This document shows, piece after piece, positions 8,333-16,320 of a stretch of 33,223 bases of DNA. Each line of letters begins with the position of its first letter. Positions within the stretch are counted from its first letter, which is position 1. The stretch lies in the IMG/VR virus record IMGVR_UViG_3300010371_000083, positions 1 through 33,223 of that record; one strand, given 5' to 3'. The notes beneath the pieces are model-generated. The model did not search any database. It saw only the letters and a program-made list of their open reading frames with translations, and was not told where the DNA came from. A program made the translations under genes and the position numbers. This DNA comes from a virus.

Positions 8333-9174
8333 TAGCCGCCCCCGTACATGTTGCCCATGGCCGACCGCTGGCCGAACCTGCGCCCGCCGCCCATGCCGCT
8401 AGGCTGACCGGTCCAGCGCGGAGCGGATCCAAAGGCCCGCGGGCCACGGCTGGGCTGGGCAGGCGTCGCCCCTGGCTGCTGGGCCTGTCCCGGCTGCGTC
8501 GTCTGTCCTGGCTGCTGCGTGGGCGTGCTGGGCGGCGGCTGCGTCTCTCCGACCCAATGCGGGTTGTATCCGTTCGACCAGGCGCCAGCGGCCCCCGCCT
8601 CGCCCATGTCCCAGTGGGCCGGCGTGACTGGCGCTGCGGGCGCTGCGGGCTGTGACGGCTGCTTGGGAGGCCCGTACATGGCCCGCATGGCTTGAGGCGG
8701 CGCCTGCGGGGTGACGGTACGCGCAGGACTAGGCGTAGAGACAGGAGTGGCGGGGGTGGTCGCGGGGGTGGCTGGCTGCGAGTTCGGGGCGGCCTGTCCG
8801 CCGCCGTACATGCCAGTCAGCGCCACCTGGTCGCCGGCCTGCTGCCACCCTGGCTTCCCGACTCCGGTCAGCCAGCCGTCGCGCATGGCGTCCGCGCCGT
8901 CGTAGCCCGACTTCGAGAAGCGCTCGAATGCCGCCGCGGGGTCCGCAACGCCCGACGAGAACAGCGGCGTCCCGGTGAGCATGCCCATGGATGCGGTCTG
9001 GGCAGCTCGGTATGCGTTGCTCTCGTTGGACTGCCGCTGAACCTCGGCCCGGTTCGCCGGATCGGCTTCGTACGCAGCCCGGTCCTTCATGGCCTGGGCG
9101 TTCGTCTCGTAGGCCATGGACCCCGGGACGAGCCCCATGGCTTTGAGCTGATCTTCGATGCTGTACCCCGCCAT
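8332..9174 (-). CDS. Pro/Gln/Thr-rich virion-associated protein, 280 aa
   Basis: The start is ATG 9174, which forms TGATG with the previous stop; a GTG one codon upstream is less likely. The first 100 residues are helical (MAGYSIEDQLKAMGLVPGS, YEADPANRAEVQRQSNES). From about 125 the chain is low complexity, rich in Pro, Thr, Ala and Gln (TPATTPATPVSTPSPA, QQPGQTTQPGQAQQPG). The tripeptide MYG recurs three times (TGMYGGG, RAMYGPP and the last residues NMYGGG). It precedes the 662-aa protein, which has a similar Pro-rich arm. Its place next to ejection-type proteins suggests a virion component; the function is unknown. Confidence 0.6.
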   Translation of the reverse strand: MAGYSIEDQLKAMGLVPGSMAYETNAQAMKDRAAYEADPANRAEVQRQSNESNAYRAAQTASMGMLTGTPLFSSGVADPAAAFERFSKSGYDGADAMRDGWLTGVGKPGWQQAGDQVALTGMYGGGQAAPNSQPATPATTPATPVSTPSPARTVTPQAPPQAMRAMYGPPKQPSQPAAPAAPVTPAHWDMGEAGAAGAWSNGYNPHWVGETQPPPSTPTQQPGQTTQPGQAQQPGATPAQPSRGPRAFGSAPRWTGQPSGMGGGRRFGQRSAMGNMYGGG

Positions 9175-9506
9175 CACAGCCGCCAGGTGGACGGGTCGCC
9201 GTAGACGGCCGCCATGGCCTTTTTGGTCGGGTCGAGCGCGGCTTCGACCTTCGCCTGCGCAGCTTCTTTCTGCGCCATCCGCTCGGCCTTCATGCGCATC
9301 GCCTCGCGCTGGACTGCGTCGTAGCCCTTGGCCTTCTCGTCGTACGCGTCCTGCTCGCCGATGACTTCGCCGACGATCGGGTCACCGGACGAAGCGAAGT
9401 CCTTGCCGGCCTCGGTCCAATCCCCGTTCTTGACGTCCTTGCCCGTCTCCCAGAGCTTCTTTGCGGTCCCGTAAACCGGGAGCTGGTCCAGAAATGAGTA
9501 GCCCAT
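9174..9506 (-). CDS. small helical protein, 110 aa
   Basis: ATG at 9506 has GAGGTG upstream and lies ten bases after the tail-hub stop. The N-terminus (MGYSFLDQLPVYGTAKKLWE) is amphipathic, followed by an acidic part and, at about residues 65-95, a charged helix (REAMRMKAERMAQKEAAQAK) ending in AAVYGDPSTWRL. It looks like a small internal virion or assembly protein in the place where P22 keeps gp26 and gp14, but I see no sequence link to either. Confidence 0.65.
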   Translation of the reverse strand: MGYSFLDQLPVYGTAKKLWETGKDVKNGDWTEAGKDFASSGDPIVGEVIGEQDAYDEKAKGYDAVQREAMRMKAERMAQKEAAQAKVEAALDPTKKAMAAVYGDPSTWRL

Positions 9507-9516
9507 GGGTTACACC

Positions 9517-10932
9517 TCACATGTCCAAGATCTGGAAATCCTCATCGAAGCTGGCGAAACGGAATGCGACGCTGTCGACCAGGATTCGCCACTGCCGCTG
9601 TCGGTATGTGCCGAGACTGCGCAGAGAGACGACCGGGTCGACCATCGTCGGGTCGCCGATATCGATGCGAAACGGCTCGCAAAATGGCCCGAGGTCGTCA
9701 CGGTACGAGAGTAGCAAGTACCCGGCGTCCCCATCAGCCACTACACCCCGATGGAACCGCACCCGGACGCCGTGGCACTTCTTGGAGCGGGACGAGTTGT
9801 GGTCGACGAACGTGCTGGTGGCCTGCGCCGCGATGGGCTGACCCAGGTCGGTGTAGGCCGCCCCGTCCAGCATGGCGATCTGGCCGGTCGCGAGGCCCAC
9901 CAAGGTCAGCTTCTTCTCGGGCCAGTAACACGACGCGGTAATCGGCATCTTCCCGAGCTGGCCGGCGTCCGCGTCCCATCCACGCCACTCGGACCACTGC
10001 TTCAGGTCCGTGTCGTAGACGAACGACCGCCCGTCAGTTGGCAGGGTCAGGATGCCCAGGTTGTAGTTCCCGAGCTTGTAGCGCATGCCCCAGGCGTCGG
10101 CGACGTTCGTGCCGGCGTCTTCGAGCTGCTGGCCGATGAAGGGCGTCGAGACCACGTCGAAGCCGCGCCCGTTCGAGTAGAGGACACGGTTCTTCGCGTC
10201 CAGGCCCATGAATTGCTCGTCCATGCCGATGTAGCTGTGCGCCGGCCCCCAGCCGACGTCGATCGTGCGCGCCGGACTGAAGACGACCGACGGATCGGGC
10301 GAGAGCATCGTGATCGTTTCGGTCCCGAGCGCCACGAGCTCGTTCGAACAGAGGTAGAGCCCGACGCAGGGGTCAGGCTTCGTCTCGGCCTCGGCGAAGT
10401 TCAGCCCGGTCGGCCAGGTTTCGTACGCGCCGATGTCCGACCAGTAGATGATCCCGCTCGGGTCGTTCGCGTTGCCCGCGAGCCGCTGCGCGATGGCCTG
10501 GACGTGGGTCATGTTCGGTGGGCTGCCACCGAGGCGTGAAGACAGGCCCGTCCCAAGCCACTGCTGCGGCTTGCCGCCTCCGGCGATGACAACCCGGTCG
10601 CGCAGCGCGGTAATAACCGGGCGGCCAGCGCCATCAAGTCTCGTCGACGTCGTCGTGTCTGATAGGGCCGAGACGTTGCCGGCCGAGTTGACCGCCCAGA
10701 TGTACCGATCGGCGGTGACGTAGATTACGTACGTCGTCCAGATGCCGATCCCGACCACCTCGGACGTATTCGGGATGACCGACGGAAACGACGACCAGGC
10801 CGAGATACCAGGACGAAGCCGCAGCGCGCCGGCCGCATCGGTTAGCAGGTTCGTCTGAGCCGGCATCCCGCCCGCCAGTTCATCGACCGACGGGGACTCT
10901 CCGCCCGAGAACTGGATCCGCTCAGTGGCCAT
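9517..10932 (-). CDS. tail hub / packaged-DNA stabilisation protein, P22 gp10-like, 471 aa
   Basis: Length is almost that of P22 gp10 (472 aa). The N-terminus has a form often seen in this family and related podovirus hub proteins: a short leader, then PAQTNLLTDAAGALRLRPGI. The body is a chain of beta blades with aromatic turns (GIIYWSDIGAYETWP, FVYDTDLKQWSEWRGW, RQWRILVDSVAF), fitting a beta-propeller-like hub. In P22, gp10 binds the gp4 ring and carries the tailspikes and tail needle. The start at 10932 has AGGAGG eight bases upstream. Assignment to gp10 rests on length, pattern and on the nearby gp4-like gene. Confidence 0.7.
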   Translation of the reverse strand: MATERIQFSGGESPSVDELAGGMPAQTNLLTDAAGALRLRPGISAWSSFPSVIPNTSEVVGIGIWTTYVIYVTADRYIWAVNSAGNVSALSDTTTSTRLDGAGRPVITALRDRVVIAGGGKPQQWLGTGLSSRLGGSPPNMTHVQAIAQRLAGNANDPSGIIYWSDIGAYETWPTGLNFAEAETKPDPCVGLYLCSNELVALGTETITMLSPDPSVVFSPARTIDVGWGPAHSYIGMDEQFMGLDAKNRVLYSNGRGFDVVSTPFIGQQLEDAGTNVADAWGMRYKLGNYNLGILTLPTDGRSFVYDTDLKQWSEWRGWDADAGQLGKMPITASCYWPEKKLTLVGLATGQIAMLDGAAYTDLGQPIAAQATSTFVDHNSSRSKKCHGVRVRFHRGVVADGDAGYLLLSYRDDLGPFCEPFRIDIGDPTMVDPVVSLRSLGTYRQRQWRILVDSVAFRFASFDEDFQILDM

Positions 10933-11002
10933 GCGCTGGCCTCCTGTTCAGCGGATATTCGTTCAGTATTGTAGTTTTCTCGGACCCAGGCAGGCTTGTG
11001 GC
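10933..11002. promoter_or_regulatory. divergent intergenic region between tail hub and lipoprotein genes
   Basis: This 70-bp gap separates two divergently read genes. It contains a relatively AT-rich patch (GATATTCGTTCAGTATTGTAG at 10954-10974 in part), notable in this GC-rich genome. A -10-like TATTGT at 10967-10972 lies about 30 bases before the lipoprotein GTG, but no -35 box is found at a good distance. A plus-strand promoter would be expected here because the flanking transcription is leftward. Confidence 0.35.
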
Positions 11003-11458
11003 GTGGGAAAACCGCTCGCGGCCGTGTTGCTCCTGGCGTCGTGTGGCTACCAGGTCGACGAGACGAAGGTAGTGCCTGCGCCGGCGCGAGCCGATGAGGC
11101 TACGGCGGCCGTGGCGCAGGCCTTCGCCATCAGCTACCCGCCGGCCGTCTTCTGGTACGATCCTGACGACTGCGGGGCTGGGGCGATCCATGACCCAGAA
11201 GGCGAGTGCGTCTTCGGCTTCCGTTTCGATCGAATCGTGGTCCTGTCCACGCAGCGAGGCGTGCCGCTGCACGAGACCGCTCTCGCTCACGAACTCGGCC
11301 ACCTGGCCTCCCTGGAGCGCGACGGAACATCCGATCACGACCACGTCAGCCGTTTTTACCTGGACGCGTGGCAGACTCCGGAGCCAGGCAAGATCCCAGA
11401 CGACCAACACGGACTGGTCGGCGAACAGAACCGCGCGCTCACGGCGCGCGGCCTGTAA
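11003..11458 (+). CDS. lipoprotein with HELGH zinc-metallopeptidase motif, 151 aa (moron-like)
   Basis: This is the only plus-strand gene inside the leftward virion operon. From GTG 11003 the product begins with a short lipoprotein signal (GKPLAAVLLLASC, lipobox LAS-C14). The frame is open upstream, but only the 11003 start puts the signal at the N-terminus; AGG lies about eight bases before it. H96-E97-L-G-H100 is a zincin signature, and H112 or H114 (DHDH) may be the third ligand. C57 and C69 could form a disulfide. It would sit lipid-anchored in the envelope, with Gly after the lipid Cys. Such isolated reverse genes often act in the host (exclusion or lysogenic conversion), but the role here is unknown. 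Its stop is one base from the tailspike stop. Confidence 0.75.
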   Translation: MGKPLAAVLLLASCGYQVDETKVVPAPARADEATAAVAQAFAISYPPAVFWYDPDDCGAGAIHDPEGECVFGFRFDRIVVLSTQRGVPLHETALAHELGHLASLERDGTSDHDHVSRFYLDAWQTPEPGKIPDDQHGLVGEQNRALTARGL

Positions 11459-11459
11459 G

Positions 11460-12986
11460 TCAGTTCGCCGTCGCTGCACGTCCAACCTCGTATGTCTTGT
11501 CGTCGATCGGCGAGTACAACAACAGCAGGTTGACGCGGTTGCCGTTGGCCGGCGCGACCGCGGCAGACAGGACGTACTTCGTATCGAACGTCCAGGTCAC
11601 GGCTCCTGCGGTCGAGCGCGAGCAGATGAGCGTGAACGGTCGACCCGCGCCGATCGCCGTGATGTTGTTGACGGTGACGACAGCCGCGGCGGTCACCGTT
11701 ACCCGGATCTCGTCAGCCTGCGACGGCAGCGGCGTGAAGTTTCCGTCCGCAGCGAACGTGTAGGCGACGGGGGCGCCCGTACGCTGGTCCGTGACGCCGA
11801 GGGTTCCCCAGTTACATGCGGCGTGGAAGACGGCGCCAGCCGTGGCGCTCGTGCGCAGACCAACAGATACCCCGGTATTGATGACGCCATATGCATAGAG
11901 CGACGCCGTCGACTGGATATCGATCCCGGCCGTGCCAGAGCTTACCGTGGTGCCGATGATCTTCGCCTTGCTCGTCGAGCCAATAGCGATTGAGATCGTT
12001 GACGTGGTGTACGAGCCGCCGATGATCGTCACGTCGAAGGCAGCGCCTGTTAGGTCGAGTCCGGTCGCGACGTTAGACGGGATGGTCACGTTCGACAGGT
12101 ACACCGAGCCGGCACCACCACCGCTGATCCCCTTTGTGTGGCTCGATATCTCGACGTTCTCGAACACGACCTCTGTCGACGTCCCAAGCGCAATTGCGCT
12201 ACCGGTCGACGTTCCGCCAGAACCGGTGATTGCCAGGTTCCTCCAAGCGTGACTCGTCCCGCTCGTTGCGGTGAATGCGTTAGCCGCAAGGTTCGCGTTG
12301 GAGATGATCGACGTCGTAAGGCTCTGACCGACGAACGAAATCGTGCCTGACGGTACCGTGATGGGAGATGTGATCTTGTAGCCACCGGGAGGGAACAGCA
12401 CCGTTCCGCCTCCAAGTGATCGGACGAAGTTGACCGTGTTCTGAATGGGCACCGTGTCGTCAGCAACGCCATTGCCAACCGCGCCGAACGTCTTCACCGA
12501 AACGCCGAAATCGCTGATGGCGTCCTTCAGATACCGCCCCGTCGCGTTGCCGTTGGCAAGAAACTTCCCGTCCACGCCTCCGACGCTCGAAGCAAACGAC
12601 GACAGGATCCGGCTCAGGTAGGTCCGCTCTCCCGCCACGTACTGGCCCGTATCGGGGTCGATCCCTGTGTACCCGGAGTTAATAACCTCGACGAGTCCAG
12701 CGCTCACCGTCGGTTCGGTCGAGAACTGGTCGACCGTGATGCCGTCTTGGTCCTCGATGCGCACCGTGCACGGCTCGTCGACGAAGATGCCGATCTTTCC
12801 GGCAGCGTCGAGCAGGTACCCACCGCTGACCAACGTGTGCGCGGCGCTCTTGTCCTTGTCCTGGTACCCGGTGACCCTCGTGTTCGCCGTCCCGGGACGC
12901 GTGAGGAAGATTCTGCCGCCCGCGTTGACCGTGCCGTCGGTCCTGCGGGAGCCGGAGACTGCGAGACTGTGGATTACGGTCGCCAT
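11460..12986 (-). CDS. tailspike with pectate-lyase-like beta-helix, 508 aa
   Basis: The start is ATG 12986 (MATVIHSLAV), with GAGGA five bases upstream; an upstream in-frame ATG lies in the preceding gene. Residues 1-85 look like a head-binding domain (GTVNAGGRIFLTRPGTAN, GIFVDEPCTVRIED). Residues 160-210 show the pectate-lyase superfamily entry VKTFGAVGNGVADDTVPIQN, then GGTVLFPPGGYKI. About 210-430 is a run of short Gly/Ser/Thr-rich strands typical of a right-handed beta-helix, and the last 80 residues form a separate beta domain. Such proteins bind and often cut host polysaccharide. In P22 the spike attaches to the gp4-gp10 hub, whose genes flank this one. Confidence 0.85.
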   Translation of the reverse strand: MATVIHSLAVSGSRRTDGTVNAGGRIFLTRPGTANTRVTGYQDKDKSAAHTLVSGGYLLDAAGKIGIFVDEPCTVRIEDQDGITVDQFSTEPTVSAGLVEVINSGYTGIDPDTGQYVAGERTYLSRILSSFASSVGGVDGKFLANGNATGRYLKDAISDFGVSVKTFGAVGNGVADDTVPIQNTVNFVRSLGGGTVLFPPGGYKITSPITVPSGTISFVGQSLTTSIISNANLAANAFTATSGTSHAWRNLAITGSGGTSTGSAIALGTSTEVVFENVEISSHTKGISGGGAGSVYLSNVTIPSNVATGLDLTGAAFDVTIIGGSYTTSTISIAIGSTSKAKIIGTTVSSGTAGIDIQSTASLYAYGVINTGVSVGLRTSATAGAVFHAACNWGTLGVTDQRTGAPVAYTFAADGNFTPLPSQADEIRVTVTAAAVVTVNNITAIGAGRPFTLICSRSTAGAVTWTFDTKYVLSAAVAPANGNRVNLLLLYSPIDDKTYEVGRAATAN

Positions 12987-12993
12987 GATGTCC

Positions 12994-13668
12994 TCAAAGC
13001 GCGGGAAGCTCGAAACACAAATCACCGCCCTCTTGTTCACGCCCCATCGCGCGCAGAATGGCGCGCTCGGCCTGGTCGTCGAGGTACTTCGCCGTGGTCA
13101 CGGGCAGCGACGCCGCAAGAGCCATCTTGTGGGCGATCGACCACGCCAGGGCATCCGTCCATCGGCCGCGAACGTCGGGGGCCGTGCCGCTCGCCGAGTC
13201 CGCGACGAGCCGCTGTCGCTGGAAGCTGACCGTGTACGTCTGCGTCGGGACGGGCCAGAAGTACAGCGTCACCGTCGCCAGCTTCTCGACGTAGCAGCTG
13301 GTCGGCGTGCCAGTGCTGAGCTTGTTCGAGATGGCCTGATATTCGCGGAAGTAGATGTGGCTGACGGGCGTCTCGCTGTCCTGACCGGACAGCTTCAGCA
13401 TCATCGGAAACGCCACTTCGATCGTGTCGGCGTCCATGGCGAGCGACGACTTCTGACCAGAGGCGGGAGGCGACAGCGTCATCTCCTCGCGCTCCAGCTG
13501 GTCGAGACACGCGCCACGGCCGCTGAGCGACTTGAGCGTCACGTCGAACATGTCGCGCGCGTGGCGCAGCTCGACCGACGATGGCTCGCGGCCGAGCGGA
13601 AGGAGTCCGGCAAGCTGCAAGCCCTGACGGATGAGCATGTCGACGGACGGCGCAAAGGTTGCGCTCAT
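12994..13668 (-). CDS. head-to-tail adaptor, P22 gp4-like, 224 aa
   Basis: The start is ATG 13668, overlapping the previous stop (ATGA); the much longer open frame upstream lies over the 522-aa gene. The sequence follows the layout of P22 gp4-type adaptors: an N-terminal helical part (LRHARDMFDVTLKSLSGRGA), a strand pair ending in the SREYQ-like FREYQAISNK, then GTPTSCYVEK, and YFWPVPTQTYTVSFQRQRLV (matching the usual LYFWPVPD region). A final helix contains AWSIAHKMALAASLPV. Such proteins form a ring under the portal and seal packaged DNA. It is longer than P22 gp4 (166 aa). The product lies between the portal module and the gp10-like gene. Confidence 0.75.
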   Translation of the reverse strand: MSATFAPSVDMLIRQGLQLAGLLPLGREPSSVELRHARDMFDVTLKSLSGRGACLDQLEREEMTLSPPASGQKSSLAMDADTIEVAFPMMLKLSGQDSETPVSHIYFREYQAISNKLSTGTPTSCYVEKLATVTLYFWPVPTQTYTVSFQRQRLVADSASGTAPDVRGRWTDALAWSIAHKMALAASLPVTTAKYLDDQAERAILRAMGREQEGGDLCFELPAL

Positions 13669-13877
13669 TCCTCGTTGCCCTCCTCCAGCATCCTGCGGAA
13701 GTGCTCCGGGTCTAGGCGCTTCGCGACGCCGCGCGGGACGACGGTGGTGAAGTCGTCCGCCTCGTCGGCCATGTTGCACTTGTCGCCGATGCAGTAGTCG
13801 ACGTACGACGACGATTCCGGCGGTCTCTCGGCAATGCCGTACATCGCTCGCAACGCGGCCAGTGTTCCGTCGTTCAT
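13665..13877 (-). CDS. small hypothetical protein, 70 aa
   Basis: Starts at ATG 13877 overlapping the stop of the 522-aa gene, and its own stop overlaps the adaptor start, so it is coupled on both sides. The sequence is acidic (SSYVDYCIGDKCNMADEADD, later RRMLEEGNEE). It resembles the small linker-type genes found between capsid and adaptor genes in many phages. No domain is recognised. Confidence 0.65.
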   Translation of the reverse strand: MNDGTLAALRAMYGIAERPPESSSYVDYCIGDKCNMADEADDFTTVVPRGVAKRLDPEHFRRMLEEGNEE

Positions 13878-15442
13878 GCTGCACTCCCGATCTGCGCCGC
13901 GAACCCGTCTGGGAACGAGTCGAGCGCCCGTGGTCCGAGGCGGTAGATTCCGCCGAGGGCTGCGGCCTGCTCCACCCAGCGTGAGGCCATTGGTGCGGTG
14001 CCGTCGAAGTTGAGCTGACCCGTGGGGCCTGGGTAGACGCTGGCGTAGGGGAAGCCGACGCCGTTCTTGAGGCCGTAGATGTCCGTGCTGTCGGCGGTGA
14101 GCTTGGCCTTGTTGTTGAGAACGTCCTTGAACTCGCGGATGGAGAAGCCAGAAGCAGACGTGACCGGCGCCAGCAGAGCGCCCGCCTCAAGGTCGTAGAT
14201 CGTCCCATCGTTCACGGTCGTCGACGTGCCCGGCTGGGTCGTCACGGTGAGGTACTGTGCCGGGCAGAACGTCGGATCGCCGTCGTCTGAGTAGGTGAAG
14301 CCGCGAAGCCACGCGACGAGCGAACGAACGCGGGCAGTTGCGCCCTCGTAGTCGTAGAGGCTTCGCAGGCCGGTGGCGAACTCGGCCGATCGCAGGTACC
14401 ACGAGCCGTCCGTGCCGGGGTAGTTGGCGAAGGCGTCCGAGCCCGAGCCGTCAGCCATCGGCGTGTCGAAGTACGCCTTTGGAGCCGTCGTCGAAAATAG
14501 CGCCTGCCCCCGAAACGTCCCGTCGAAGTAGAAGCCAATCGCCTCGGCGATCATCTCGTCGATCGTGGCGGTCGTGGTGAGCGCGAAGTCACCGCCAGGG
14601 GCGACGCCGTACTGGTATGAGCCTCCGCGGACGACCTTCAGGTCTGCCAGGAACGACAGGCCCATGTCCGCCTGCGAGCAAGCGCCCCGCACCTCGCGCG
14701 GAGTGAGCAGCATCGAGTTGGCGAAGCCGCCCACCCGCAGGCGCGAACCTCCACTCACCGCGTAGTAGATGGCACCCGCGTCCGTCCGCTGCATCCCGCG
14801 CAGCCACATCGCGCACCGGTCGGCGCCGTCGATGTACTTCGTGCCGCCAGACGCCGCGTACGCGCGCAAGAACAGCTTCCCGGCGAGTTCGGTGTCGAGC
14901 GAGAATGCGAGCCCAGCCGGCCCGAACATCGCGCCGTAGAGCATCGACGTCGTGATCTCCGCCGGGGATGGCCCGGTGGGCGAGCCGTACTGGAGCGCGA
15001 GTAGCTGGTCGGCCAGCGCAAGCATCTTGGCGCGAGCGGGCGCGACCAACTCGGGACGGTTACCGTCATTCACCAGGTCCGACAGGTAGAGCCCGGCCTG
15101 CGCGACGGACGAGACGTACTGAACCGTCAGGACGACGGCGCCGTTCTGGTCGACGTACTCGGCGACACCGGCGAAGTCCATCACCAGCCGGAACACGTCG
15201 CCCTCGGACAGCGAGTACGAAGAGTTCTCAGTCTGATGAAGCGGCGCCTTCGCGTTCTTGATGAGTAGCGGCTTCGCACGCGCGTTGTGCTTGTTGATCT
15301 CCTCGGCAGTCATCCCGGCGGCGTCGTCCGGGCAGTAGTAGCGCCCCAGGCCGCGGTATGTCATCTCCTTGAAGAACCAGACGTGGCCACACAGCGAGCA
15401 CGCCCGCTTGTTGTCCTTCCGTCTGTAGCCGGTGCCGGTCAC
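13874..15442 (-). CDS. virion-module protein with N-terminal zinc ribbon, 522 aa
   Basis: The GTG at 15442 overlaps the preceding stop (GTGA) and is preferred to the upstream ATG, which lies in the previous gene. Residues 15-40 hold CSLCGHVWFFKEMTYRGLG then YYCPDD: C15, C18 and C37, with H20 as a possible fourth ligand, a zinc-ribbon-like site. The rest is a large, mostly helical domain (AGLYLSDLVNDGNRPELV, KLFLRAYAASGGTKYIDGAD, AEFATGLRSLYDYEGATARV) with repeated helix pairs that faintly recall alpha/alpha-barrel folds, but no catalytic motif was found. Its place between the beta-helix proteins and the adaptor suggests a virion part. I do not recognise the family. Confidence 0.65.
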   Translation of the reverse strand: MTGTGYRRKDNKRACSLCGHVWFFKEMTYRGLGRYYCPDDAAGMTAEEINKHNARAKPLLIKNAKAPLHQTENSSYSLSEGDVFRLVMDFAGVAEYVDQNGAVVLTVQYVSSVAQAGLYLSDLVNDGNRPELVAPARAKMLALADQLLALQYGSPTGPSPAEITTSMLYGAMFGPAGLAFSLDTELAGKLFLRAYAASGGTKYIDGADRCAMWLRGMQRTDAGAIYYAVSGGSRLRVGGFANSMLLTPREVRGACSQADMGLSFLADLKVVRGGSYQYGVAPGGDFALTTTATIDEMIAEAIGFYFDGTFRGQALFSTTAPKAYFDTPMADGSGSDAFANYPGTDGSWYLRSAEFATGLRSLYDYEGATARVRSLVAWLRGFTYSDDGDPTFCPAQYLTVTTQPGTSTTVNDGTIYDLEAGALLAPVTSASGFSIREFKDVLNNKAKLTADSTDIYGLKNGVGFPYASVYPGPTGQLNFDGTAPMASRWVEQAAALGGIYRLGPRALDSFPDGFAAQIGSAA

Positions 15443-16242
15443 GCCGCGATCACCACGCGACAACCCGTGTTGTCAATGGCGCGCACGCCGAAGCCGCGGT
15501 AGCTCGTACCTGTAGACGTAACGACGAGGTCTGACCGATTGGCGAGACGGACGTTTTCGAGGTTCAGCAGGGTGGCAGCGGCCGTGATGCCGAAAGCAGG
15601 GCTGACCCACCCGTAGCTACTGCCGTCGATCAGCACGTCTTCGAACGTGCACGAGGCAACGGCGCCGCTGACCAAGATGGCCCGGTTCGGACGGTTGGCG
15701 GTGGCGGTGAAGGTGCAGCCGCGAACAAAGGCGCGCGCCCCAGCCACCGTTATCGCGGCACCAGCGTTGTCACTCGCGCCAGACTCAAAGTCGCAGTCAC
15801 GAATCAGGCAGTCGGTACCGCCAGCCGCGACCGAAAGGCGCGCCGTCGTGGCGGCCGTAGACGCTGGAAAGTAGATGTTGTAAAAGCGCAGGCCCGCTAC
15901 GTTCGGCGTGATCATTGCGCCGGCCACCGCAGACGTGAACCGCGCCTTCGCCGAGCCGATGCCGATGGCGATGGTTGCGACGTTCGCAGTGTTTAGCGTC
16001 TGGGCTACCGAGATGGTCTCGGCGTGGCTCTCGGCCAACAGAATCAGGTCGCCAGCTGAGCACGCTGCGTACGCGGCCACCCAGGTTGCCTTGGGGAGTT
16101 CTGGCTCGGTGCCGGCGTTGACGTCGCTGCCGTGGACGCTGTCGACCCAGTAGACGGAGCCGGAGACATAGTTGCCGTCATCCGCGAGAACGTCAGGTCC
16201 GTTCGGTGCCAGCGCTGACGGGTAAACGTTGGGCGATGCGAT
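15439..16242 (-). CDS. beta-helix repeat protein, 267 aa, apparently starting at ATC
   Basis: The frame is open from a TAG just upstream of 16242 to the stop at 15439. Protein-like sequence begins at once: ASPNVYPSALAPNG, then YVSGSVYWVDSVHGSDVNAG, matching the start of the neighbouring 317-aa protein. No in-frame ATG, GTG or TTG occurs before the GTG at 16080, which would remove this conserved part. AAGGAG lies six bases before an ATC at 16242-16240, exactly where ATG stands in neighbouring genes (AAGGAGACG..). Residues about 75-267 are short strands of a right-handed beta-helix (CLIRDCDFESGA, FVRGCTFTAT, SCTFEDVLIDG). It is probably a capsid-surface or accessory virion protein. Confidence 0.7.
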   Translation of the reverse strand: MASPNVYPSALAPNGPDVLADDGNYVSGSVYWVDSVHGSDVNAGTEPELPKATWVAAYAACSAGDLILLAESHAETISVAQTLNTANVATIAIGIGSAKARFTSAVAGAMITPNVAGLRFYNIYFPASTAATTARLSVAAGGTDCLIRDCDFESGASDNAGAAITVAGARAFVRGCTFTATANRPNRAILVSGAVASCTFEDVLIDGSSYGWVSPAFGITAAATLLNLENVRLANRSDLVVTSTGTSYRGFGVRAIDNTGCRVVIAA

Positions 16243-16265
16243 GGCCGTCTCCTTGTTGAACTACA

Positions 16266-16311
16266 GCCCCCCGGTTCGAGCCGGAGACGACGCCAGCCGT
16301 CCCCGGGGGGC
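16266..16311. other. GC-rich inverted repeat between the two beta-helix genes
   Basis: GCCCCCCGG at 16266-16274 pairs perfectly with CCGGGGGGC at 16303-16311 across a 28-base loop. It lies after the stop of the 317-aa gene and before the 267-aa gene in leftward transcription. No T-tract follows, so it is not a canonical intrinsic terminator. It could slow polymerase, stabilise the capsid mRNA or be an RNA-processing site. Confidence 0.5.
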
Positions 16312-16320
16312 CAATCTGGA

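Noticed and set aside
16271-16290. CCGGTTCGAGCCGG resembling a tRNA T-arm
   Set aside because: The stem does not have the 5-7-5 layout and no other tRNA arms are present; it belongs to the GC-rich inverted repeat region.
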